DNA of 64,000 nucleotides from Campylobacteraceae bacterium (GTDB taxonomy: Bacteria > Campylobacterota > Campylobacteria > Campylobacterales > Sulfurovaceae), in the NCBI GenBank assembly GCA_027100635.1, contig JAMOOQ010000038.1, positions 1 to 64,000 of the forward strand, written 5' to 3'. The notes beneath the pieces were generated by a model that saw only the letters and a program-made list of their open reading frames with translations, did no database searches and was not told the origin of the DNA. Shown piece by piece: positions 1 through 8,292 of this stretch (positions are counted from its first letter, which is position 1; each line of letters begins with the position of its first letter). Made by a program: the position numbers and the translations under genes.

Positions 1-83
1 GGACTCAATTGGATTATTTTAATGAAAATCATGAGATTATTTTGGAGTGCTTAGGGGATGATTATGAAGAGTTTTATGATTAG
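1..83 (+). CDS. C-terminal end of an unidentified protein (cut by window start)
   Basis: An open frame entering from the left edge (frame starting at base 3) runs for 26 codons to a TAG at 81-83. The residues are acidic and end in LGDDYEEFYD. No family is recognisable from so short a piece. The other two forward frames close earlier (TAA at 20-22, TAG at 52-54), so this is the best candidate for a real gene end, but it could be chance. Confidence 0.35.
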   Translation, partial: TQLDYFNENHEIILECLGDDYEEFYD

Positions 84-151
84 TTGTTTTATATTAGTTT
101 AAGTTTAGAGGGGTGATGAATGTCGGCAATAAGAATTAATCTTTTTTAAAT

Positions 152-337
152 TTAATCTCCACCACTATCTCCTCCTCCATCACTATTTCCACTATAAGAG
201 TCACCAAAAAAAGAGGAAGATGAATCTCCTGTGTTTCCATCATCATGATTACTATTATTATTTCTTCTTCTTGGTTTAAAGACCCAACTAATAAATAACC
301 AAATAAATATTATTCCTATAACAATTTTCCAATCCAT
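152..337 (-). CDS. Small membrane protein with Gly/Ser/Asp-rich tail
   Basis: A 61-residue protein with one hydrophobic helix at about residues 4-20 (IVIGIIFIWLFISWVF), a basic patch KPRRR just after it (positive-inside, so the tail is probably cytoplasmic), then a disordered tail of Asn, Ser, Gly and Asp. An AAGGA ribosome binding site lies 6-7 bases before the ATG, which supports a real gene. Short one-helix proteins with such tails are common and poorly characterised; no function is proposed. It sits next to a decayed insertion sequence. Confidence 0.65.
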   Translation of the reverse strand: MDWKIVIGIIFIWLFISWVFKPRRRNNNSNHDDGNTGDSSSSFFGDSYSGNSDGGGDSGGD

Positions 338-384
338 TTTTTATCCTTTTGTTAATTTAAAATCTCAAAGAAGCATCTTTATAT

Positions 385-1138
385 AACACTTTAGCCAAAA
401 AAGATTGACTAAAGCGAAGTTTAGATACTCTTTATCTACTATAACAAAAGAACTATATAAAATAATAATACAAATAAAAGAAGAAGTAACTAAAAGTTCT
501 CTAAAACAGATAGAATCAATAGCATCATCAATTTTAGTAATGACTGGAAGGGTCACAATGTTAGGAATCTCAAGATGGAATGATGCCATTAGCTATAAAA
601 CTATAAAGAGATTTTTTTGACAAGAAACTGAATTGGTTAAGTATAAATTATCAGATAATTAAACCAAAATTTGGCAAAAATGTAATTTTAGTGGCAGATG
701 AATGTACAATTAGTAAAACAGGGAAATCAACTCATAATATTGGATATTTTTACTCAGGATTGCAAAATAGGGCAATCTAAAAAGAAGACAGTAACTAAAA
801 CTAAGAATAAAAAAAGCTGGAAGACCCAAAGGAAGCAAGAATAAAAATAGTTCTGAAATTAGATTAACCAAACTCTTTAGAATTGTTTCTTGGTATTTAA
901 ATATTATTCTAAAGACGATAAAAATCCCTAATTTACGCTACTTTGTCTATGATGGAGCATTTGGAAATAATGTTGGTACTCCTCAAGTAGCTAAAAGGTC
1001 AAACTTGCATTTAATTAGCAAATTAAAGAAGAATTCAAAACTCTATTTAAAATTCACTGGAGAGCAAAAAAGTAGAGGAAGAAAAAGAATTTATGGAGAT
1101 GTGGCCTGATAATTTAGGGTATTTTTGTCTAAGATATT
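385..1138 (+). mobile_element. Decayed IS4-like insertion sequence (relic 1)
   Basis: The segment holds a broken DDE transposase between imperfect inverted ends. The left end AACACTTTAGCCAAAAAAG (from 385) and the complement of the right end (1120-1138) agree at 13 of 19 positions. The same end sequence recurs at 37229 and 19604, which shows that it is the end of a repeated element. At 754 bp, and lacking the C-terminal half of the transposase, it is shorter than an intact IS of this type. No target-site duplication could be recognised. Confidence 0.7.
405..1109 (+). pseudogene. Broken DDE transposase (IS4 superfamily-like)
   Basis: The first frame (405-620, 71 residues) breaks at a run of seven T near 612-618. 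The protein continues in the next frame with VADECTISKTGKSTHNIGYF, which resembles the first catalytic Asp region of IS4-type transposases (D-x-S-x-I-x-K-x-G-K-x-T). That frame stops at 778-780. A third piece resumes with GRPKGSKNK, then YFVYDGAFGN (second Asp) and HLISKLKKNSKLYLKFTGE followed by RGRKR, and ends at TAG/TGA near 1109. The C-terminal part with the catalytic Glu is missing: the reading frame jumps from RGRKRIYG straight to the terminal DVA, suggesting an internal deletion. It is not functional. Confidence 0.75.
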
Positions 1139-1213
1139 GAAAATATATAGAAAATATGCTATTTTTCTACAGGCTAGGAATGGCGGTTATTTATTATTCA
1201 CAAATTGTTATTT

Positions 1214-1239
1214 GTCATTCTGAATTTAATTCAGAATCT
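1214..1239. repeat. Palindromic repeat family A, copy 1
   Basis: GTC followed by the 21-bp hairpin 1217-1237 (8-bp stem ATTCTGAA/TTCAGAAT, 5-nt loop TTTAA) and then CT. This is the AT-rich stem variant of the family also seen at 6064, 14094, 17571, 25697 and 27118. It lies between the IS relic and the end of msrB. Confidence 0.8.
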
Positions 1240-1254
1240 GGTTTTGAAAGAAGT

Positions 1255-1617
1255 CTATTTACTTTTTACAAAATCCATAGATACAGAATTAACGCAATGT
1301 CTAACACTTTTCTCTGTCATCCCTTCACCTATAAATACATGCCCTAAATGACCACCACAAGATGCACATACAATCTCTACTCGTCTTCCATCTTTATCAG
1401 GTATCTGCTTTACTGCTCCTTCAATAGCATCATCAAAACTTGGCCAACCAGAAAATGAGTTAAATTTATCTTTTGAGTTAAATAGAGAGCTATTACACTG
1501 TTTACAAACATAAACTCCATTCTCTTTGTTATCTGTATATTTACCAGTAAATGGTGCCTCTGTACCTTTATCTAAAATCACTCTTTTTTCAAAATCTGTT
1601 AATTCATTATATTTCAT
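1255..1617 (-). CDS. msrB: Peptide-methionine (R)-S-oxide reductase MsrB
   Basis: Reduces the R form of methionine sulfoxide in proteins back to methionine, using thioredoxin as electron donor. The 120-residue protein is a single MsrB domain. Visible are the zinc-binding pairs C38-x-x-C41 and C84-x-x-C87, the signature SGWPSF (56-61), GGHLGHVF (88-95) and the catalytic Cys108 in RHCVNSVS. The usual N-terminal MsrA partner is not fused. The start has an AAGGA site and follows the aat stop by 2 bases, so it is the last gene of the clpS-clpA-aat-msrB unit. No signal peptide is seen, so the enzyme is cytoplasmic. Confidence 0.95.
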   Translation of the reverse strand: MKYNELTDFEKRVILDKGTEAPFTGKYTDNKENGVYVCKQCNSSLFNSKDKFNSFSGWPSFDDAIEGAVKQIPDKDGRRVEIVCASCGGHLGHVFIGEGMTEKSVRHCVNSVSMDFVKSK

Positions 1618-1619
1618 AT

Positions 1620-2357
1620 TTATCCTTTATTTTTATTATAATTCCATTTATAATCACTCCAAGAACCAATATTACTTCCAGCTAATAAGCTATCTTCTAA
1701 TTCATCTAAAAAAATATTTCTCTCAAGAACTTCACCTCCCAAACTTATAAGATGGTCTGTTGGAAGTTGGCAATCTATAAAATAATAAGCCTCTTCAAAA
1801 AGTATATCAGCCAACCCTTTTAGTGCAATTTTTGAACCATTTGCTTTAAGAGAAAACATAGATTCTCCACAAAAAGCCTTACCAATAGAAATTCCATAAA
1901 GTCCACCAATTAACTCATCACCATCATAAGCCTCAACGCTATGAGCAAATCCCATATTATGAAGTTCTATATAAGCCTCTTTTATCTCATCCGTTATCCA
2001 AGTTCCATCTTGCCCTTCTCGTGGAACTTCACTACAATAATCAATCACTTTTGCAAAATTACAATCAAATTTAACGCTATAGTTTCCATTTCTAAGTATT
2101 CTTTTAAATGATTTACTCATCTTAAAGCTTTCAGGATATATCAAAAGTCGTGGATTAGGAGACCACCAAAGAATTGGGTCATCTTTGCTATACCATGGAA
2201 AAATTCCATTTTTATATGCAGATAATAACCTATTTGGATTTAAATCTCCACCATAAGCTAAAAGCCCCTCATCAGAAGCTTCTCGTGGATTTGGAAAGAT
2301 ATGAGAACTTCCTAATGGTGGAATAAGATAACCATCTTCATTAAACATTAATTCCAA
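1620..2357 (-). CDS. aat: Leucyl/phenylalanyl-tRNA--protein transferase
   Basis: Transfers Leu or Phe from aminoacyl-tRNA to proteins with N-terminal Arg or Lys, producing a primary N-degron that ClpS recognises. The 245-residue protein matches the family's normal length. Hallmarks are EGLLAYGGDLNPNRLLSAY near the N-terminus, GIFPWYS and WWSPNPR, then EGQDGTWITDEIKEAY, HSVEAYDGDELIGGLYG and GESMFS. It starts 2 bases after the clpA stop and ends 2 bases before msrB, so all four genes are surely co-transcribed. The neighbours clpA and clpS complete the degradation pathway. Confidence 0.96.
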   Translation of the reverse strand: MELMFNEDGYLIPPLGSSHIFPNPREASDEGLLAYGGDLNPNRLLSAYKNGIFPWYSKDDPILWWSPNPRLLIYPESFKMSKSFKRILRNGNYSVKFDCNFAKVIDYCSEVPREGQDGTWITDEIKEAYIELHNMGFAHSVEAYDGDELIGGLYGISIGKAFCGESMFSLKANGSKIALKGLADILFEEAYYFIDCQLPTDHLISLGGEVLERNIFLDELEDSLLAGSNIGSWSDYKWNYNKNKG

Positions 2358-2359
2358 AT

Positions 2360-4555
2360 CTAAGCTCGTTTATATTTAAACATTAACTCTTTAGAAAAAG
2401 ATACAGTTACCGTTCCACCATTAGTAAGTGATCCAAAAAGTATCTCATCTGTAAGTTGCTCTTTTATCTTTAGATTGATAACTCTTGCAATATTTCTAGC
2501 TCCATATCTATCATCATATCCCTCATTTGCAATATACTCTTTTGCTCTTTTATGCAGTTTTACAACTATTTTTTTATCTTTTAAAAGTATATTTAATTTT
2601 TCAATCTCTCTATCAACAATAAGCAATATATTCTCTAGGCTAAGATGGTTAAATTCAACTAACCCACTTAAACGATTTATAAACTCTGGTGTAAAGAAAT
2701 CTTTTAATGCTCTATCAATTTTGCCAGAACTATTTTTTTCAAAACCCATAACATTAGCTTCTTTTGTACCAATATTTGATGTCATAATCACTATTACATT
2801 TTTAAAATCACTAGCTACACCATTATTATCTGTAAGTTTTGCTCCATCCATAACCTGAAGCAGAATATTCATAATATCAGGATGAGCTTTTTCTATCTCA
2901 TCTAATAAAAGAAGAGTATGTGGATGTTTTTTAATAATCTCAGTAAGCAATCCACCTTGTTCAAATCCAACATATCCAGGGGGAGAACCAATCAATCTAC
3001 TAACTGTATGCTTTTCCATATATTCACTCATATCAAGTCTTTCAAAATGGATATTCATACTATTTGCGATCTCTTGAGATAAAGCAGTTTTTCCAACACC
3101 AGTTGGACCAACAAAAAGGAAGCTCCCAATTGGTGTATTGTCACCGTTTAAACCTGCATAAGAGCGTTTAATTGCAGAAACTACGCTTGAAATCGCTTTC
3201 TCTTGTCCAATAATTTTAGAAGAAAGAGTTTGAGTAAGATTTTTTAATTTACTTGTGCTATCCATACTAATTACAGAAGATGGAAGTTTAAGCATCTTAG
3301 CAACAATATTTTTAATATCATTTGAATCAATCTCTATATCTTTTTTACCTTGTAACATAAATGAAGCTCCAGCCTCATCAATAATATCCATAGCTTTATC
3401 AGGCAAAAATTTATCGTGCATATATTTAACAGATAAATCAACTGCCACAACAAGTGAATCATCACTAAAAGTTATTTGATGATGAGATTCATATTTATCT
3501 TTTATCCCATGAAGTATTTTTAGAGTATCTTCTTTGCTTGGTTCCTCCACATCAACTTTTGCAAATCTTCTTGAGAGTGCTTTATCTTTGTCAAAAAAGT
3601 TTCTATATTCTGTATAAGTTGTTGCACCAATACATTTTATCTCACCTCTTGCAAGCACAGGTTTTAACAGATTTGAAGCATCCATACTTCCCCCTCCTGT
3701 TGCTCCTGCACCAACAATTGTATGAATTTCATCAATAAATATTATAGAGTTTTCTATCTCCATAAGCTCTTTTAAAACAGATTTTAACCGTTTTTCAAAA
3801 TCACCTCTATATTTTGTTCCTGCAATTAATGCTCCAATATCAAGAGAAAAAACTTTTGAATTTAATAATACTTCTGGCACATCATCTTGAGATATTTTTA
3901 GAGCTAATCCCTCTGCAATTGCTGTTTTACCAACCCCTGGTTCACCAACTAAAAGGGGATTATTCTTTTTTCTTCTACAAAGAGTTTGCATAACTCTTGT
4001 AATCTCATCAACTCTTCCCACAATTGGATCAATCTTTCCATTATTGGCTAATTCAACTAAATCTATTGTATATTTTGAAAGAGCTGTTTCATCATCTATT
4101 TTTGATGAATCTTCAGAATCTTCAGAATATTCACTATCATCTATATGAGATATTAATTGCAAAATATCAAGTCTTTCAAGTCCTTCCCTTTTCATAAGTT
4201 GTAAAGCATAAGATTCTTTTTGAGTAAAAATTGATACCAACATATCTCCAACAGTTGCTTGTTTAGTTCCTGATGAACGGATATGGCTCATCATTGAACT
4301 TATTGCATCATTTAATGCCACTGTTTGAAAAGGGTCAATCTCTTCATCTAATGATGGAATATTTTCTATAATATGTTCTGCTATCTCTTCTCTAAAAAGA
4401 TCTCTATCAACTTCTAAAGCTTCAAAGATATCTCGTCCATCTTCAGAATTTAGAATTGCTAAAAATATATGCTCTATTGTTAAATATTCATGCTTATGCT
4501 CTTTTGCAAAAGCGACGGAGTTTTGAAAAACCTTATTTAATTCTATACTTATCAT
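2360..4555 (-). CDS. clpA: ATP-dependent Clp protease ATP-binding subunit ClpA
   Basis: Hexameric AAA+ unfoldase that feeds substrates into the ClpP chamber. The 731-residue protein has the Clp N-domain (about 1-140), an acidic linker with SEYSEDSEDS, and two AAA+ modules. The first Walker A is GEPGVGKT (204-211) with Walker B FIDE near 275; the second Walker A is GPTGVGKT (483-490) with LLLLDEIEKAHPDI. The class I arrangement without the coiled-coil middle domain separates it from ClpB/ClpC. A loop ANVMGFEKN in the second module is the likely ClpP-binding (IGL/IGF-type) loop. Its ATG overlaps the clpS stop by one base (TAATG), implying translational coupling. Confidence 0.97.
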   Translation of the reverse strand: MISIELNKVFQNSVAFAKEHKHEYLTIEHIFLAILNSEDGRDIFEALEVDRDLFREEIAEHIIENIPSLDEEIDPFQTVALNDAISSMMSHIRSSGTKQATVGDMLVSIFTQKESYALQLMKREGLERLDILQLISHIDDSEYSEDSEDSSKIDDETALSKYTIDLVELANNGKIDPIVGRVDEITRVMQTLCRRKKNNPLLVGEPGVGKTAIAEGLALKISQDDVPEVLLNSKVFSLDIGALIAGTKYRGDFEKRLKSVLKELMEIENSIIFIDEIHTIVGAGATGGGSMDASNLLKPVLARGEIKCIGATTYTEYRNFFDKDKALSRRFAKVDVEEPSKEDTLKILHGIKDKYESHHQITFSDDSLVVAVDLSVKYMHDKFLPDKAMDIIDEAGASFMLQGKKDIEIDSNDIKNIVAKMLKLPSSVISMDSTSKLKNLTQTLSSKIIGQEKAISSVVSAIKRSYAGLNGDNTPIGSFLFVGPTGVGKTALSQEIANSMNIHFERLDMSEYMEKHTVSRLIGSPPGYVGFEQGGLLTEIIKKHPHTLLLLDEIEKAHPDIMNILLQVMDGAKLTDNNGVASDFKNVIVIMTSNIGTKEANVMGFEKNSSGKIDRALKDFFTPEFINRLSGLVEFNHLSLENILLIVDREIEKLNILLKDKKIVVKLHKRAKEYIANEGYDDRYGARNIARVINLKIKEQLTDEILFGSLTNGGTVTVSFSKELMFKYKRA

Positions 4556-4854
4556 TATTCATCTACCTCCATTGTTGCTAAAAGTGGAAATCCCTCTTCT
4601 CTTGCTAATTGTGTAACTTGTTGTATTTTTGTTTGAGCAATCTCGTGAGTATAAACTCCACAAAGACCTTTGCCTTTTTCATGAACTTCTAACATTATAT
4701 TCTCACTCTCTTGTGAACTTTTTCTAAATATTTGTGAAAGTATCATTACAACAAATTCCATAGTGGTATAATCATCATTATGAAGTAGAACTTTGTACAT
4801 AGATGGTTTATCAAGAGCCAGTTCAAAGTCTAACTCTTCATCAATTTTTGGCAT
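4555..4854 (-). CDS. clpS: ATP-dependent Clp protease adaptor ClpS
   Basis: Small adaptor that binds proteins with N-terminal Leu, Phe, Tyr or Trp and hands them to ClpA. The 99-residue protein has the typical flexible N-terminus (about 1-20) followed by the core with LLHNDDYTTMEFVVMIL, whose Asn-Asp-Asp and Met form the N-degron pocket, and HEKGKGLCGVYTHEIA. It is the first gene of the operon clpS-clpA-aat-msrB; clpA follows with a one-base overlap. ClpP is not in the window. Confidence 0.96.
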   Translation of the reverse strand: MPKIDEELDFELALDKPSMYKVLLHNDDYTTMEFVVMILSQIFRKSSQESENIMLEVHEKGKGLCGVYTHEIAQTKIQQVTQLAREEGFPLLATMEVDE

Positions 4855-4917
4855 TTAAATATCCTTTTAACATTACTATTAAATTTTATATCTATTATAC
4901 TAAAATTTTCTAAATAA

Positions 4918-5136
4918 TCAATTAGACTTTTTCTCAAAATATTCTAAAATCTTAAAAATACCAGTAAGTGATGCAAATATCATCATTGTACTAAACATAC
5001 AATATCCAGCTTGTTGTTCAAAAGGTACTTCAATTTGTGATATTTTAGCAATTGCAAAAATCCATATTACAATAGTGATAGTTCCTGCTACTCTTTTACT
5101 CCATAGTATAATTATCTCTTTTGTTCTCTGTTTCAT
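4918..5136 (-). CDS. Small two-helix membrane protein, function unknown
   Basis: A 72-residue protein with two hydrophobic segments (about 15-31, ITIVIWIFAIA, and 44-64, CMFSTMMIFASLTGIFKIL), a basic N-terminus (KQRTKE, KR) and a basic end. No family recognised. It lies alone between the start of the clpS operon and the divergent prenyl synthase gene, facing away from the latter. The position of the two helices suggests an inner-membrane hairpin. Confidence 0.7.
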   Translation of the reverse strand: MKQRTKEIIILWSKRVAGTITIVIWIFAIAKISQIEVPFEQQAGYCMFSTMMIFASLTGIFKILEYFEKKSN

Positions 5137-5160
5137 AGTTTCTCTTTTATTATAATTTGG

Positions 5161-5166
5161 TATAAT
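5161..5166 (+). promoter_or_regulatory. Probable -10 box of the prenyl synthase gene
   Basis: TATAAT preceded by TTTGG, 31 bases before the ATG at 5197. No clear -35 box is seen, as is usual for promoters in this phylum. A second TATAAT at 5150-5155 is an alternative. Confidence 0.45.
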
Positions 5167-5196
5167 ATTTGTAATTTACCATAGAAGAGCTTTATA

Positions 5197-6045
5197 ATGC
5201 AAAGATTTGAACAATATTTACAAGAAAATTTACCAAAAGTAACAACGATTCATCCAATATATGAGGATGCTTTAGGAGATATGCTTTTAGCAGGGGGAAA
5301 AAGATTTCGCCCTGCTTTAATGCTTAATATAGTAGAAGCTTATGAGCCACTATTATATAATTCAGCGTTGCCAATTGCCATGGCTATGGAGATGTTTCAC
5401 ACATATTCATTGATTCATGATGACCTTCCTGCAATGGATAATTCACCTCTACGTCGTGGACACCCAACGCTACATATAACTTATGATGAGGTAACCGCTA
5501 TTTTAGTTGGAGATGCATTAAATACGGATGCTTTTTATATTATTGCAACATCACCACTTAGAGATGATATTAAAATTAAACTTGTAGAGATTTTATCTCG
5601 TGATGGTGGAAGCCGAGGTATGGTTTTAGGTCAAGCAATGGATTGTTATTTTGAAAATACCCCTTTAAAGATAGAAGATATAAAAGAGCTTCATACCAAT
5701 AAAACTGCAAAACTAATAGCTTCTAGTATATTAATAGGTGCAATTATAGTTGGATTAGATAAAAAATTACAAGATGAATTATATGATTTTGGTATTGATA
5801 TGGGTCTGCTATTTCAAATTCAAGATGATATTATAGATGAAACTCAAACTGAAGAAGAGGCAGGAAAAACAACAGGAAATGATGGAGATAAAAATAGCTT
5901 TATCAATATTTTAGGTTTAGAAGAATCATTAAAAGAGGCTGATATTTTGGCTAATAGTATTCAGAATAGATTTGATAAGTTTGAGAGACCTCTTTATAAT
6001 GCTTTAAAACCAACTGTATTAAAATATTTGTATAGACATCAGTAA
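5197..6045 (+). CDS. ispA: Polyprenyl (farnesyl/geranylgeranyl) diphosphate synthase
   Basis: Condenses isopentenyl diphosphate with allylic diphosphates to make the C15 (possibly C20) precursor for undecaprenol and quinones. The 282-residue protein has the first Asp-rich motif in IHDDLPAMDN with RRGHPTLH behind it, GDALNT, GQAMDC, and the second Asp-rich motif in FQIQDDIIDET, plus the C-terminal KPTVLKYLYRHQ. The two residues inside the first Asp-rich motif are the short-chain bacterial FPP type, so ispA is the likeliest name. The product chain length is inferred. Confidence 0.92.
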   Translation: MQRFEQYLQENLPKVTTIHPIYEDALGDMLLAGGKRFRPALMLNIVEAYEPLLYNSALPIAMAMEMFHTYSLIHDDLPAMDNSPLRRGHPTLHITYDEVTAILVGDALNTDAFYIIATSPLRDDIKIKLVEILSRDGGSRGMVLGQAMDCYFENTPLKIEDIKELHTNKTAKLIASSILIGAIIVGLDKKLQDELYDFGIDMGLLFQIQDDIIDETQTEEEAGKTTGNDGDKNSFINILGLEESLKEADILANSIQNRFDKFERPLYNALKPTVLKYLYRHQ

Positions 6046-6063
6046 AATTCTTGCAAAATTTAT

Positions 6064-6225
6064 TTTAGATTCTGAATCAAGTTCAGAATGACGAACAACC
6101 ATTTCAGGACAAACAACCATTTTAGATTCTGAATCAAGTTCAGAATGACGAACAACCATTTCAGGACAAACAACCATTTTAGAATGACGAACAACTGTCA
6201 TTCCGTGCTTGACACGGAATCTAAA
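6064..6225. repeat. Palindromic repeat family A, tandem array
   Basis: Two 57-bp direct repeats (starting at 6064 and 6121) each carry an ATTCTGAA/TTCAGAAT hairpin with loop TCAAG, followed by GACGAACAACC and a GGACAAACAACC stretch. A further copy with a different stem (ATTCCGTG/CACGGAAT, loop CTTGA, 6200-6220) in the opposite orientation closes the array at 6225. It fills the gap between convergent ispA and lepB, where a stem-loop could also end both transcripts. Confidence 0.85.
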
Positions 6226-6238
6226 AATAGGTATTATT

Positions 6239-7228
6239 CTATCTTTCTGTTGGTTCTTCAAGAGATAAAGATGTAATATTTCTACCTATTCTACCCCATC
6301 TTATAGTAAATCTTTCTTTATTCCACAGAGATTCACACTCTTTAGTATCTAATGGTAAATCTCCACAAATGGCGTTAAGTCTTGCATTATCTTTTCCACT
6401 ACCTTCTATTCCACTAAGAACTCTTTCATAACTTCTATGTTCTAAACTAAAATAGATAAACCATGGTTGTCCAACAATTAAACGATATGGTACAGAACCC
6501 CAAAAACGACTATCGCTAGAGTTATCTCGATTATCACCCATCATATAAAAATTATCAGTTTCAACCTTTTTATAAAGAGCATTTACCTCTTCTCCATCAA
6601 TTTCATATATCCGTTCATCTAAGTTTTTTATATATATGGGAGACATATCAATCTCTTTATTATAAGCATAAGAGTTTAAAAGAGCTTCAAATATATTCAT
6701 ATTCATCTCTGGTTTATATTGTATCCCTCTATATTTATCTTTATATGGATTTACTACCCATAATTTATCTCGTAGAGTCACAATTTTATCTTTAGGATAA
6801 TTATCTATTATATATTTATCACCCTCATTAAAGTGAATTAAAAGTTTTGTAGGGAGATAAATTATCTCATCTCCACCAATAGCTACACATCTTTTCACAA
6901 AGTGAATTTTATTATTTTTAGGGTATCTAAAAATTACAATATCTTCTCTTTTTGGGCGTTCCCCTTCAAAAAGGTGTCCATCTCCATCTAAATCTGGAAA
7001 TAGTGGAACTTCTGCCCAAGGTAAGTGAGGAATTGGCGTTCCATAGCTAAACTTTTTTGCAAACAAAAAATCACCAATAAGCAGTGTTCTTTTCATTGAA
7101 CCACTTGGAATTACAAATGATTGAGCAACAAAAAATATTAAAAATAGTACTATAAAAATAGTACCAGTCCAAGTTCCAGAGAATTTATATAATTTATGTA
7201 AAACGTCTTTAATTTTTTCTATATTCAA
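6239..7228 (-). CDS. lepB: Signal peptidase I
   Basis: Inner-membrane Ser/Lys protease that removes Sec signal peptides. The 329-residue protein has one membrane helix (about 22-38), the catalytic Ser44 in VIPSGSMKRTL, the catalytic Lys112 in HFVKRCVAIGGDE and the C-terminal box GDNRDNSSDSRFWG. A long insertion between the Lys box and the last box (about 125-215) lengthens it against the shortest bacterial forms. The start is 10 bases from folD's stop, so it is probably co-transcribed with folD. Confidence 0.95.
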   Translation of the reverse strand: MNIEKIKDVLHKLYKFSGTWTGTIFIVLFLIFFVAQSFVIPSGSMKRTLLIGDFLFAKKFSYGTPIPHLPWAEVPLFPDLDGDGHLFEGERPKREDIVIFRYPKNNKIHFVKRCVAIGGDEIIYLPTKLLIHFNEGDKYIIDNYPKDKIVTLRDKLWVVNPYKDKYRGIQYKPEMNMNIFEALLNSYAYNKEIDMSPIYIKNLDERIYEIDGEEVNALYKKVETDNFYMMGDNRDNSSDSRFWGSVPYRLIVGQPWFIYFSLEHRSYERVLSGIEGSGKDNARLNAICGDLPLDTKECESLWNKERFTIRWGRIGRNITSLSLEEPTER

Positions 7229-7238
7229 TATTTATCCT

Positions 7239-8084
7239 TTAATCTCTAGCTATTGCTGATTTTAGTGTATTTTTAAGTAGCATTGCAATTGTCATAGGAC
7301 CTACTCCCCCTGGAACAGGTGTGATAAATGAGCATTTTTTACTCACATTTTCAAAATCTACATCACCAACCAAAGAGCCATCTTCTATCCTATTTATCCC
7401 TATATCAATCACAATAGCACCATCTTTAACCATATCTTCTTTAATCAATTTTGGCACACCAACACCTACCACTATAATATCAGCTTTGCTTGTATGAGCT
7501 TTTAAATCTTTTGTAAAAATATGAGTTATAGTTACAGTTGCATTTGCATTAAGTAACAAACTTGCCATTGGTTTACCAACAATATTACTAGCTCCAACTA
7601 CGCAAACATCTTTACCCTCTAAAGATATATTATACTCTTTAAACATCTCCATTACACCCAATGGCGTACATGCTACAAAACTATCTAAACCAGTAACTAA
7701 TTTTCCAACGTTATATGCATGAAACCCATCTACATCTTTAGTTGGGTCAATTATACCCAAGATTTTATCCGTATCAATATGTTTTGGTAAAGGAAGTTGA
7801 ACAAGTATCCCATCTATTCTAGGGTTTGTATTCATCATTTTGATAGTTTCAAGAATTTCATCTTGAGTAATTGTTTCTGGCATCTCATGAACAATAGAAT
7901 AAAAACCAACCTCTTTACAAGATTTAGCTTTCATCCCTACATAAGTACGACTAGCAGGGTCATCACCCACAATAATTACAGCCAAACCAGGAACAATATT
8001 ACTTGTCTCTTTTAAATTTTGTGTCTCTTTTGCAATATCTCTTTTAATCTTTTGTGATAGTGATTTTCCATCTATTATCTGCAT
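7239..8084 (-). CDS. folD: Bifunctional methylenetetrahydrofolate dehydrogenase/cyclohydrolase
   Basis: Interconverts 5,10-methylene-THF, 5,10-methenyl-THF and 10-formyl-THF in one-carbon metabolism. The 281-residue protein is the usual length. Motifs: YVGMKAKSCKEVGF with the catalytic Lys, DGILVQLPLPKH, DVDGFH, the nucleotide-binding VVGASNIVGKPM, and the C-terminal TPVPGGVGPMTIAML. It lies upstream of lepB in the same direction. Confidence 0.97.
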   Translation of the reverse strand: MQIIDGKSLSQKIKRDIAKETQNLKETSNIVPGLAVIIVGDDPASRTYVGMKAKSCKEVGFYSIVHEMPETITQDEILETIKMMNTNPRIDGILVQLPLPKHIDTDKILGIIDPTKDVDGFHAYNVGKLVTGLDSFVACTPLGVMEMFKEYNISLEGKDVCVVGASNIVGKPMASLLLNANATVTITHIFTKDLKAHTSKADIIVVGVGVPKLIKEDMVKDGAIVIDIGINRIEDGSLVGDVDFENVSKKCSFITPVPGGVGPMTIAMLLKNTLKSAIARD

Positions 8085-8165
8085 ATACTACTCTTTATTT
8101 TTTTGTGTTATTATATCTAATAAAACCTATCCATAAATTGAATAGTATAACAAATAAAACTAAAA

Positions 8166-8232
8166 GGGCAACCATAAAGGATTTTGCCCTTACAGTATGT
8201 TCTTTCGTAGGGGTACCTCTTGTAGGTACCCT
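8166..8232. repeat. Palindromic doublet repeat family B, copy 1
   Basis: Two facing imperfect hairpins: GGGCAACC-AUAAAGGAU-type first unit (8166-8191) and GTAGGGGTACC...GGTACCCT second unit (8208-8232), separated by about 16 bases. The same doublet occurs at 23176 and 50012, and half of it at 43157. It lies between folD and the DUF2231 gene. Confidence 0.75.
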
Positions 8233-8261
8233 AAAATATTTATAAGTAAAGTTTTAAAGAC

Positions 8262-8276
8262 AAGGCGAGATGCCTT
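8262..8276 (-). terminator. Hairpin after the DUF2231 gene
   Basis: AAGGC-gagat-GCCTT, 17 bases after the stop of the minus-strand gene ending at 8293. The stem is short and the downstream tract on the minus strand (GTCTTTAAAAC) is only weakly T-rich, so termination is plausible rather than certain. Confidence 0.4.
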
Positions 8277-8292
8277 CTTATCTTAATGGTGA

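Noticed and set aside
6019-6261. An open frame with RHSELDSESKMV repeats
   Set aside because: It is produced by the 57-bp intergenic repeats and overlaps the ends of ispA and lepB.
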